64,000 nt of DNA from Alisma plantago-aquatica. Its lineage: Eukaryota; Streptophyta; Magnoliopsida; Alismatales; Alismataceae. This document shows positions 50,473-61,203 of the stretch, piece after piece. A program made the translations under genes and the position numbers. Numbering within the stretch: position 1 is the stretch's first letter; every line of letters starts with the position of its first letter. The stretch is taken from the NCBI GenBank assembly GCA_963693085.1, contig OY856409.1, forward strand, positions 1,168,913,749-1,168,977,748. The letters are read 5' to 3'. The notes below the pieces were generated by a model. The model saw nothing but the letters and a program-made list of their open reading frames with translations, searched no databases and was not told the DNA's origin.

Positions 50473-52774
50473 TGTTGGGAAACCGGGCACAAATATAGGT
50501 AGTGGAAACAAAAAAACATTATTTGCCCATTTCCCAGAAACCAACAGAATCTCATCAACAACAATGTATCTAGGAAGGAAGGGTTGCAAGGTTATACTTG
50601 GTCCTGGAGCAAGCCCAACAACATCACCCTGCAATTACAATCATGGATAGTGTCTGTGTAGCTCCTGGTCTACACCATGGACGACAGACTCCAACAGCTC
50701 CTACAGTGCCTCCTGTAGACTCGCCACAGACTGCAGGCTGACATCATCCTCCTAGCAACAGACAAAGGACACCTACCTCTAGAGTAGTCCACGCAGACCA
50801 CCGACAACTCCATGTTGTGCTTCCAGAGACAACGGGAAGGATGTGTCCCCTTCTATCAGTGTTCTAGTCATCGACATGCTCTCCTATCACAATTGATCTC
50901 AGTTGCTCCACCCTCGCTATCCCTCCATAGTCCAGTAGGACTTTCTTGGGCTCTTATGGTTATCACAACCAGAGAGGACAACAATTTTTAGGGCTAGTGA
51001 TCCCAATTGTGTGTTTTGGGAAGCCCCAGTATCCCTCTATTTGTAGTAGAGGTAGGGTCACGGTTCCCAATTGATGTGGGAGTAGAAGAGTTTGGAAACA
51101 TGAATGATTTGGAATCTGTGAACCACAAGATGATCGTCTTGCACTGTGAAATGGTCATCTTGTGTGCGAGATGGTTGTTTTATAGTGTGAAATGGTCATC
51201 TCGTTCTTCTACAGTTTCATGTTTGCACACAAAATTGGAATTTCGCTTCTAATCAATGTTAAACGTTAGTTTTTCTTGCGCAACAAGTATTATGCAATCC
51301 AAACGAATTTGGAAAAGTATCAAGAACCTTCTCTGACCTATGAGCGGTCTTGCACATGCGAGACAACCGTCTCGCTCACCCAGACAATTGTCTAGTGATC
51401 CGAGCCGATCCAGTCGGTTCATCAGTATGAAGCGGTTGATTCGCCGTAATTTGGGAAGCCAATGTCATTCCAACTAGCCTGACAAACCAGACACCCATCT
51501 CAAGACTTGAGATGGTTATTTGGTTGTCCAGATGATCATCTCAACACTTGAGATGACCATCTGGCAATGCAGTCAGTTGTTTGTGCATGAATTGAATACC
51601 TAAACACTTTAGTAATCAATTCCGATCAACCTGACACTCCAATCAGTCAGTCCAACACTTGAACTTGATGATTCTATGTCCAGTCAGTTGATCTATTATT
51701 TAATTGAATACCTAAATACCCTTAGCATTCAATCTAAATATCATTCATGAATATACTCCTTTAATCCAAGTGTATCCTATGTGTGTGACCATATAGGTCT
51801 AGAATTACATTGGCAGTGAATGTCCATAACAACTTATGACATCATAAGAAAAGATTGGTGCCCAGTCGCACATCATTTCTACTGAAGTAATTCAAAACGA
51901 TGGAGAACAACTTCAACCTATAATCTGTGAAAAGTGTTATCGTGATCGTATAGTTCCTTTGTCTTTGATATCTGGATTGAACTCAAGCTATGGAATCATG
52001 ATCCTCTCAACATTCAATCCATGTTGCTTGAACTAGAGCAGACTGTCTGAGATGCGTGTAAGTTTACATATCATACATTGAATCACATGGGTATGGTCGA
52101 ACATTCTCAATATCACTTATGAAGGGGCCCTAGATATCAATCTCCATTAGGAGGGACAAATCCCATATCTATCACTCACAGTCTATCCCCATGTGTCAAA
52201 GTCACCCAAACATCATTGTTATAATAACCCGTGTTATAGGACTGTGTTTGATGATGTCAAAGTGTACCCAACGACATGTGATGAGTGCAGTGATTTTAGT
52301 TCTAAGAACCACAATCACCACCATCGCTATGAGAGATGATTCTGACTACCATTCCATGGTTTCCATGTATCACTCTCATGGTGGGTATGTCCAATACACT
52401 ATTCACTAACATGTATATGTGTGCTTGACTTGATATCACATATCATGACTAATGCGACTCTATCATCAGTCAACACACACTCTAATCTTATGTATTAATG
52501 TTGTCTATTTTAATTCCATAGTAATAACCGACTAAGGACACAACAAGAATGTATGTACTCTTATCATACAAATGATCTCATCATTCAGGTACTCAACCTA
52601 AAGGCATGTGTCATCAAGTAACATCATTCTTTACACATCTACTTACGTATGTGCCAACATCTCATGAATGAGACAAACATAATAGATGGAATCACCTTTA
52701 TGATTATCAAATCAAGTATCTAATTCCTCACTCCAATCATCATATGATTGACTCTCTGGGCATACATACCAATA
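50473..52774 (-). repeat. 3' LTR of element B
   Basis: 2302 bp. On the + strand it starts TGTTGGGAAACC and ends CATACATACCAATA. Reversed, it begins TATTGGTATGTATGCCCAG and ends with a GTTTCC...CCCAACA terminus like the C LTRs. Internal blocks such as GACCAGGAGCTACACAGACA (reverse of about 50662-50681) match 56412-56431 in C. The repeated motif area differs from A and C, with GATGACCATCT-type units. Confidence 0.85.
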
Positions 52775-53170
52775 GACTTCTACATGCACTTAGAACCAAT
52801 CACCCACAAATCATATTCTGAGTGTTCTTAACATGTCCATCATGTTTCTTCTACGCAAGCACTCTAGCAAGTTTAGCAATATTTGCTTTTAGTCAGTATT
52901 TTGCAATTTTCACATCTCGTGGTTGTAAGACATCTCGTATGAGTATGAAAGTGACAAAGTATGATATATGAGATTCCTTGCCTATCATATAGCTCCATTT
53001 CTGTCACAGTATTTCTACTAAGTCATCAATAGTTAGGAAGCTTAGAACACTTTACACACAACTCTTCCTTATTTCCATAACCAAGGAACTAATCCTTTTA
53101 GTGCTTCATAAGCATCTAAGGATGTTCTTTTAGGGTATTCTAGTGATCTCACTAGAATCTGACATATACC

Positions 53171-53340
53171 TTCTCATCATGTCCAATACATATGAGATTA
53201 TTAGATAGGTATATATATATCCTCGCATCATGTCTAATACATATGAGATGACTAGATATTCTCTTGTCATGTCCAATACATACGATATTAAGGGTTATCT
53301 TCTCGTCATGTCCAATACATATGAGATAACGGGATGAGTA
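53171..53340 (-). repeat. Tandem repeat in the decayed pol of element B
   Basis: Four copies of a TC-TCATGTCCAATACATATGAGAT-like unit are spaced about 50, 39 and 41 bp apart. They produce a repetitive minus-strand frame with L-I-C-I-G-H-D-E-K echoes (53152-53343). Element C has one or two related phrases near 60540-60640, so the array grew locally in B. Confidence 0.8.
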
Positions 53341-53462
53341 CATATGTTATATATCCAATTGTGAATACATATGACATCTATCCATGTGTTCCTATTCTTC
53401 ATAAGAACTGGGACACTAGGATTTTGAGAGACTAACTCCATGGAACATGGACAAGTTTTCTC

Positions 53463-54412
53463 TCAATGAATCATGCATGTTGAACCCTTCAGCATCTTAC
53501 AAGTGTATGTTCTCTTTCTTAGGTCAAGAATCTTTCTAGATCTATCTATATAGATATCAATTCCTATCACATAGGATGCTTCTCCTAAGTCCTTCACATA
53601 GAAGGTACTTTCCTTGACAGGTGTTAACATTTGTAGGATTAGGATGTTATTCTGCATCATTATGTGGAATATAAATATGCTCCCACTAAATCTTTTCTAA
53701 TCACAGATTTCATCTTCATTTTGATTCAAGTCAAACCCTTTGACTTGTCTTGTCAAATAGAAGATTCCATATATGAGATGTTTGCTTCAATCAATAGATT
53801 GACCTTTGTAGCTTATAGACTTTATTTGCATTAATGGATTTATAAAACCATTAGGTTGTGTCACGTACACATCCTATACAATTATTTCAGTTATGGAATG
53901 TGGTTTTAACATCCATATGCCAAATCTCACAGACTTCTAAGATGCAATTGCAAGCATGATCCTGATGGATTTAACCATGGTAATTGGTGAAAGACTTCAA
54001 CATGTTCGACAATTTGAACTTGTTTGAATCCCATCACAGCCAATCTACCCTTCCATGTTTGTCTTCTCTCAATGACCCAAATGCACCCTATGGGTTTTAC
54101 CCCTTTAGGTGGATCCATCAAGGTCATACCTTGTTGGTGTACATGGAGTCCATTTTTGATCTTATGACATAAAGTCATGTCTCTCTGGTCCCTAAATAGC
54201 TTCTAGTCAGTTTGTTTGACTCATCATTATGATCAACTCATCACCTTTCTGAGTTATAATATATCATATATCCTTCAAACTCAAGGCATGATCCACTAGA
54301 ACTATAAGGATTTTATGTTACGTAAGGAACTTGAGATTCCACAACACTTTATGATTCTCATTGTTCCCACTGTACCTCTTTTAGGTTCAATGTTTTTCTA
54401 ATTTGTCTTGAA
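53463..54412 (-). pseudogene. Element B reverse transcriptase, broken
   Basis: Two minus-strand frames are recognisable. The 53927-54178 frame has P-P-K-G-V-K-P-I-G-C-I-W-V and a G-R-L-A-V-M-G-F-K-Q block, equivalent to the KPIGCKWV and KARLVAKGYKQ blocks of copia RT. The 53463-53660 frame has V-K-D-L-G-E-A-S-Y-V-I-G-I-D-I-Y and D-R-S-R-K-I-L-D-L, the block that follows the catalytic YVDD motif in long-LTR copia elements. The segment between them is frameshifted. Element C sits immediately upstream (+ coordinates 54413 onward), separating this RT from its integrase. Confidence 0.85.
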
Positions 54413-54417
54413 CATTT

Positions 54418-56619
54418 TGTTGGTATGTATGCCCTGAGAGCCAATCATGGGATGATTGGTGGGATACATTCAGATTGATTTGATAAACATCAAAGGCAAG
54501 CTTCCAATTCTTTCTGGTTCAGTCATATGAGATAGTGATAGAACAGATTGAATGTCTAGAGAATGACAGTACTCAATGACGTATGCTTTCAGGTTGAGGA
54601 CCTAAACGATGAGATCATATGGATGCTAAGAGTTTGTACATTCTTGTTATGTCCCTAGTCGGATGTCACTGTGGAAGGTAGATAGACAGCAATGACACAC
54701 AAGACTAGATTGTGGTGTTGGTTGATGACAGAATCTCATTAGTCATGATATAGAAATATCAAACCAAACACATAGGTACTTGTTAGAGAACAAGTGTACC
54801 GGACAGACCCACCACGAGTTTGACACATGGAACCATGACATGGTAGTCACAGTCAATACTCACAGTGATGGTGGTGAGTGTGATTCTTTGACCTAAAATC
54901 ACTACACTCAACACATGTCATTGGGCACACTTTGACATCATCAAACGCAGTCCTGAAACATGGGTTGTTATAAAGGTGATGATTGGTGGCTTTGACACAT
55001 GGGGCTTTTGAGGGGTGAGTGATAGATATGGGATTTGTCCCTCCTGAGGGAGTTTGATATCCAAGGTCACATGATGAGTAGGATTGAGATAGGCGTGCGC
55101 ATGCATGTGTGAATCAGTATGTGATATTGATGTCATACATATCTCGTTCAATCTACTCTGAGATCAAGAAAGTGAATGAACGTTGATAGGATGATTGTTC
55201 CATGCCTCGAGTTCATTCAGGATATCAGTGACAAAGGAATTATACATTCACTGTAACACCATTCATGGATTGTAGGATTGAAAATTGTTCTCCAACTTTC
55301 TCTTTCACTTGGGTAGCACTGATGTGTGACTAGGCACCGCTCTTTGCTTGTGAAGTCGTAAATGTTATGAACTTTCACTACCAACGTGAAATGGACCTAC
55401 AGGGTCACACACATAGGATTTAACCTGGAAGAGGAGTTTTGTCCACAAACAATGTTTAGATTGATTACTAAAGGAGTTTAGTAGTTCAATTAAACACTCA
55501 ATCAATTGATAGCTCAATTTCATAATGTTCAAGGTGTTGGACACATTGATAGGAGTATCGGATTGATTGAAATCACAATTGACTGATTCTACACAACCTA
55601 CACTCCCAACCGATCGATTCATGTGATGAACCGGTCAGCTGAGCTTGGTGAAACGGTTGGCTCAAGTGTTGAGTCGATCGGCTCAAGATCAGGTTGAACC
55701 AATTGCTTCAAGTGTTGAAATGATCGATTCAACTGGTTCAACCAAGCAAGTTGGGAAAGTAGGATTGGTGAGAATTTTCCTTGCGTTTCACTTGCCCAAT
55801 TTGATTGGAACAAGTATTGGTATTCGATACCAATTAGAAACAAAAGAAGGAAAGTCAATCGGGAACTGATCAGGACCACAAACCGACTGGTTCATGGGTC
55901 CCAACCGATCGGTTGAGGTGTCAACCGACCGGTTCAGGTCCCCAACTGACCATTTTAGTTGTGAAATGATCGGTTCAGGTTGCGAGTTGGTTGTTTTGTG
56001 GAAAATCTCGAACCCTTCTACTCCTACTTTTAGTCCTGCATTGCCTGGGATGGAGAACCCTATCCCATGACCCTCCTATATATATAGGGGTATTGGGGGC
56101 TTCTCAATGTACAACTCAGTGCAAACCAGTTGCTCTGCAAAGTTGTTGTTCTCTCTGGTTTTGGTAACCGAGAGAGAGCCTGAGTAAGTGCTACCCGATA
56201 AGGGAGGCACAGTAAGGGAAAGACAACTGCAGTTGCGACTGGTGGCAGGAGAGTGTGTTGGTGACTAGTATGCTGACAGGAGGGTGTGACTCCTTCCAAT
56301 TCCTTGTGGGACAAGGAGATTGGAGTTCCAGGTGGTCTGTGTGGACTACTTCAGAGGCGGGAGGTTTCTACCGCTAGGAGGACAGCCTTCAATCCCGTCA
56401 GTCCTGGTGCGACCAGGAGCTGCACAGACACCGTCCAAGACCGGAGGTGAAGACCGTGCAAGCCACGAGGTATTGTCGCCGAGCAAGCCTCGGGACAAGG
56501 TATGATTCCACAAACCATCCTTTCCTATTGTATAGATGTTGACGCGTTTCCTTGTTCTGGGTTTGGAGAGGAGAAATTTTTGTTTCCACTGCCTTCTCTG
56601 TCTCCCCTAAAACCCAACA
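54418..56619 (+). repeat. 5' LTR of element C
   Basis: Runs from TGTTGGTATGTATGCCCTG to AAAACCCAACA, one base before the primer site. Contains a TATA box (56077-56086) and the palindromic motif array at about 55595-55995. The paired open frames inside both LTRs (55619-55879 and 62406-62666 minus; 55645-55869 and 62432-62614 plus) are retained because the LTRs are young duplicates and are not evidence of a gene. Confidence 0.93.
56077..56086 (+). promoter_or_regulatory. TATA box of the element C 5' LTR
   Basis: TATATATATA is followed about 30 bp later by CTTCTCAATGTACAACTCAG, a likely transcription start area. The 3' LTR has TATATATA at 62864-62871, one TA unit shorter. Confidence 0.7.
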
Positions 56620-56620
56620 G

Positions 56621-56638
56621 TGGTATCAGAGCCAGGTC
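56621..56638 (+). other. Primer binding site of element C
   Basis: TGGTATCAGAGCCAGGTC begins one base after the LTR. Complementary to initiator tRNA-Met. Confidence 0.9.
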
Positions 56639-58057
56639 AACTGCTCTATACTTTAGGGATTATCAATATGATCGATTTTGGTTTGTCGCCTTTATTTATT
56701 GCATATGATGCGAATAAAATTGGCTTTATGCATGTCCAATCCTAAATCCACTAATCCCAATTACATATATGATATGTATTATTAATGCACTCGATACGCG
56801 TCACCCTTAAACGAGTTTTATGGTGGATGTATAGCGTGGTTATGGCCAATAAACCCTATCTGTGTATGGTTGTATGTGGTTGCTTGCATCTCGGTCTGCG
56901 CACCGATCTTCCTTCTCTTATTCCTGATGTAACTCGAAATAATTCGAGATTTCTTTCCTACCTTTGCTCCCCTCGAATGTAACTCGAGGTTTCTCAATTT
57001 ACAATGTGAAATAGGGTAGATTTTTATTTCCTGTTATGTCAAAGAATGGAGGACATTGAGACGATAGCTGAGACGATCGGTTCAAGGAGTGAACCGATCG
57101 GTTGACGTTCCAAACGATCATTTCAAGGAGTGAACTGATCGGTTGATGACCGGTTCAAGGAGTGCGACGAGCGGGTGGTGGCCATGAAGAGATGCACGAT
57201 GACCAACAAAATTGATCGGTTGGAGGAGCCAACCGATCGGCTGGTGGCACCCAGACGACCGAGCCAGAACGAGTAAGTCATTCATGTGATGAGTTGATTT
57301 ACTCAGAAGGCAAGGCACAGAGTTCATCTTGTACAGGTTGCATGTGATGTAGACCTAGATGACTGTGATTCCTCTTGGCTTGAGGAATCACATTAGGATG
57401 GCCATAATCATCACTTTTATCATTTTGCATGTTTTCTGTGGGATATAGCATGTATATGATACATACTATGTATTGTGGTGATTGGATATGTATATGTATA
57501 TTAAAACCAAATCCCACATTAAATATTAAGTTTTAGATGCCTTCCAAATGCGACACATGTGAAAAGGTTGATCGACGAAGTGTGGGCACGCCCTAGTGTG
57601 GTGCACCGTCGATCTCATGGAAGCGTGAAGGATGAATGTGTGGGTCTGCCCTAGCATGGTGCATATTCATCGTGTTTGCTTTGGGTCGGACTTAACAAGG
57701 TGACCTAGATAGGATATAGCACCTTGAGGCATGGAGATGATCATGGCAAGGAGTTGCATATGACATCTTATCAAGAGTTGCATATGATGCAATTGGCAAG
57801 AGTTGCCTATCTAAGAGATTTAAGTTGTGGGTGACAGCCCAAGCTGGTTCATGACTTAGAGGATTTCAGGATCTTGCCCACTAGAAGGTTGTATGCTGCA
57901 ATCTTCTGAATTGATGGTGAGGGCTATCAATTTGAACTAAAATAGTGGGAGCGATAATTAATTAAAGGCCTAATTATATCGTCAACTTTATGAATCAATC
58001 AAATAAGTCAAAATGAGTTTTTGGACTAAAATTGCATATTTCCTTTTTGTAGTAAAA
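56639..58057 (+). other. Untranslated leader of element C
   Basis: 1.4 kb without coding motifs. Holds a second cluster of GATCGGTT motifs at 57055-57245 and GAGTTGCATATGA-type short repeats at 57750-57810. Confidence 0.65.
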
Positions 58058-58790
58058 ATGACAACAAACAACAATCACTTCTCTTTGCGATCGGTCCTTG
58101 AAAAGGATAGGTTAAATGGGAATAATTCCATGACTGGTTAGGATGATGAGAAATGTTCTCAAAGAGATAAAGCTCCAAGTCCTAGTTATACCAGAACCAG
58201 ATGAACTCGATCCCACCATATCAATGGCTGAAAGTATGCTTATGGAAGCATACCGAGGAAGACATTGATGAGGAGTGCTTGATGTTGTGTTCTCTGAACT
58301 ATGAGTTGCAGAGACAACATGAGACATATGATGTCTCCAAGACACTGTCCTAGTATATCATGACAGAAGGAGATCCAGTAAGGTATTCACACACTCAATG
58401 TGATTGGGTATGTGGAAAGACCTGACTAAGAAGGATTCCCTCTGAGCCAAGAGTTGGCTATTGGTATGATACTGCAAATGTTGCGAGGATCATACAAGTC
58501 ATGATAAGCTACAACATGAACGAATTTGACAAGCGTTGACAGAGTTGTTGGACATGTTGAGGATAGTAGATGAAGAAAGACAAACCATAATCTTTGATGT
58601 GATCAAAGAAAAAGGTAATTCTTAAGAGCAAGGATAAGGACAAAGCAAAGAAGTGTTCTGATGCTAGCCAGCAATCCAAGCCGTCTTCATCCTCAAGGCA
58701 CATGGGGAAAGGGTGTATGAGGGATTGTCCTCTATATCTGGAAGAACAAAAGAAGATGAAGGAGGGGATGGAGAACTCCACCTAAGGTAT
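58058..58790 (+). pseudogene. Element C gag, broken
   Basis: The ATG at 58058 opens M-T-T-N-N-N-H-F-S-L-R-S-V-L-E-K-D-R-L-N-G-N-N, the typical start of gag in this copia group. It stops at 58139-58141 after 27 codons, exactly where W-L-R-N would be expected one frame over. Further pieces follow in other frames. At 58703-58770 a damaged zinc knuckle is followed by D-C-P-L-Y-L-E-E-Q-K-K-M-K-E-G, which is characteristic of the gag C-terminus in these elements. The knuckle itself has lost its first two Cys residues. This gene could not have supplied particles for the element's own last jump if it was already in this state. Confidence 0.8.
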
Positions 58791-59800
58791 CATGAAATGA
58801 ACCGCTTCTTTATCTGAGGTATATGATACCAAGATATGGATATGTCATATAGGATATGCAATATCCACAAAGAAGTGATGGCCTTTGTGAAAGGACCAAG
58901 AAAGGAGTACCCATCATTGGAGCAAGTGATTCTGCCATAGATAGGAATATCTTTCAGTTTATTTCAGCCTAAAGGGCATGAAATAGAGTTGTGAACTGCT
59001 ATTTCATATTTGACAATAGATAGAAACACTTTATTTTTGCATATTGTATGACAATGATGGCAATCAATAAAGTTGATGTTTCAATCTTTTAAAGATATGA
59101 TCTTTGTGGCAATGCCTTGTTTATCTTGTGATATTTGATATGCATAAGATAAAATGATACCTAAAAGTTATAGATAACTCAAACAATCAAATTAGCATCA
59201 ATCATGAGAAATTCATTTCTAGTTTCCATATGATGGATAAATCTAGACTCTTTTGGTTAGAAAATCGTTAAGAGACATGAATATCTTGGACATGATTAAT
59301 CAATCTTCACTAATGGTAGTGGGAGAATGATTATCCTATTAGGTATGATACATGTGATGTATTTACATACCTATTGGAACAAATGCTAATACTTCAAATG
59401 GTGTTTAGAGAAATACCAATATGAATATCTTGAAGTGTTCAAGAATATCATAGATGAAGTACGAATTTGGTAAAGTGTTAATTCTTGATGAAATCAATGA
59501 ATGAAATACTTGGACCAAATGTTTGAGATCCTTATGAGTGATTATGATAGTGTATCATAGTGAACTCATGATTAAGGCATGGTGATGTCTAAATCAAGAA
59601 GGAATCATACTCTAAAGAGTTAGAGAATGATTATCGAATAACTGAATTCTTCTTAATAAAAGAATACCTCACACTAATAAAGGACATTAAAGAATCACAA
59701 GGAGTTTTGAGTTCTTATATCCTTGATAGATACACCTCAATTATCTATGTGATGAGTTGGTCATGTGATGAGTCAACTATCTAGATGAATATGAGGAACC
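58791..59800 (+). pseudogene. Element C protease-integrase region, barely recognisable
   Basis: Around 58827-58880 a W-I-C-H-I-G-Y-A-I-S-T-K-K string resembles the LWHCRLGHISTKR zinc-finger start of copia integrase. Near 59455 a N-E-V..-like phrase may mark the integrase core. No D-S-G protease motif is visible. Assignment rests mainly on the position between gag and RT. Confidence 0.4.
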
Positions 59801-61190
59801 GAATTTTGAGTTATGGTCTATGACCATTACATCCTAAATGACATCCATGTGAACCATAAGGTATGACCTTGATGATAGCACTCATTGGATAAAATCCATA
59901 AGTGCAAATAAGTCTTAAGTGTTAAGACACATGGATAACATTTTGAGAAGGATGATGCTTGTTGATTGCAACTTAATGACTGAGACATTTGGCATATGGA
60001 TACTAAAACCGCATTCCTATGAGGAATAAAACAAGGATGTGTACGTGAAACAACCTATAAGGTTTATGAATCCACTAATGCAAATGAAGTCTATCAGTTA
60101 CAATGGACTAATCAATGTGATTGATTGAGTACAAGCAACTCAGAATTGGATCTTTACTTTGATGATATAGTCAAAGGGTTTGACTAATATGTCAAAGATA
60201 AAGAAGGGATCTGTGATTTAGTGGGAGCGTGTTCACATTCCACATGTTGATGTGAAATGGAAATGTTCTAGAATGGAAATCCAAAAGTGGAAATTATCTT
60301 TAAGGAAGATAGAGATGTTTCCTATGTGATAGGAATAGAGATCTATAGAGATAGTTCTCGGAAAACCTCTTGACCTGAAAAGAGAAAGCATACATTGGAA
60401 ATCTGTACTGAAGGGTTCAGTATGCACAGATTCAGTGGGAGTAAACTTGTCCATGTTACATAGAGTTAGTATCCCAAGGCCAACTGTCCAATTCTTATGA
60501 AGAATGGGAACACTAAGAATAGATATGGATATATCATGTATGTAATCGTCCCAGCATTCATCATCTTGTATGTATGACATGGCAATATGATGTGCTCATT
60601 CTAATAACTCGTATGTGGGACATGACGAGTGGATGTCTGTCTACTTCCAGTAAGGGTTACTGGAATACCATGAGAACTTGATAAGTACTTGTGAAGTACT
60701 AGTTCTATGGAGATAAGGAAGAGTTCAATGTAAATAGTTACATTGATGCGAACTTCCGAAAGGACAGAAAATTAATCGCAAATTATATATAAGATATATA
60801 AAAGTGAAAGTTTGTTGATAATTGGAAATGTTCCAATAAAATCATTTAAAAGGAAATGACGAGTATCTTTGTGTTAGAGAACAGCAATGGATACTATATG
60901 GATCTAGAAGTTCATAAGATGAACTTATAGATATTCCGCTCATTGATGACAAGTATGGAATCCTTGATCATGCAATGTGGCTAAAGGTTAGCAAAGGAAT
61001 ACTAGATCGCATATTATGGCAACTCCATCTCATATGTATGACGTACAGCGAAGAGATGAGAGACATGCAATTTATACTAACTTTGGCAAGGTGTTGTCAT
61101 TACTCACTATGTTCGCACTAGAGCATAGTAACATGTAGGACATGTTTGAAGATCACTATGAATATAATTCAAGGGTGATTGGCTTGCAGT
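59801..61190 (+). pseudogene. Element C RT and RNase H, broken
   Basis: Motifs appear in order on the + strand: I-W-H-M-D-T-K-T-A-F-L at about 59987-60019, equivalent to the IWQMDVKTAFL block with its catalytic Asp, and a Y-F-D-D-I-V-K-G-F-D phrase near 60150. These are followed by D-V-S-Y-V-I-G-I-E-I-Y-R-D near 60325 and Y-I-D-A-N-F-R-K-D near 60740, the start of RNase H. A final G-W-L-like end precedes the purine tract. Stops occur every few dozen codons. No catalytic YVDD-type box is clearly readable. Confidence 0.75.
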
Positions 61191-61192
61191 GC

Positions 61193-61203
61193 AAGTGGGA
61201 GTC
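61193..61203 (+). other. Polypurine tract of element C
   Basis: AAGTGGGAGTC abuts the 3' LTR, matching the CAAGTGGGAGA-type tract common in long-LTR plant copia elements. Confidence 0.8.

Noticed and set aside
53171..53340. Regularly spaced repeats resembling a CRISPR array
   Set aside because: Unequal spacing, diverging repeats and location inside a retroelement pol in plant nuclear DNA. An ordinary tandem repeat.
55619..55879. Minus-strand 86-codon open frame found almost unchanged at 62406-62666
   Set aside because: Both copies lie in the two LTRs of element C, which are recent duplicates. The frame runs through the palindrome array and resembles no protein.
60233..60580. 115-codon minus-strand frame
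   Set aside because: Antisense to RT motifs of element C. A shadow frame with no family resemblance.
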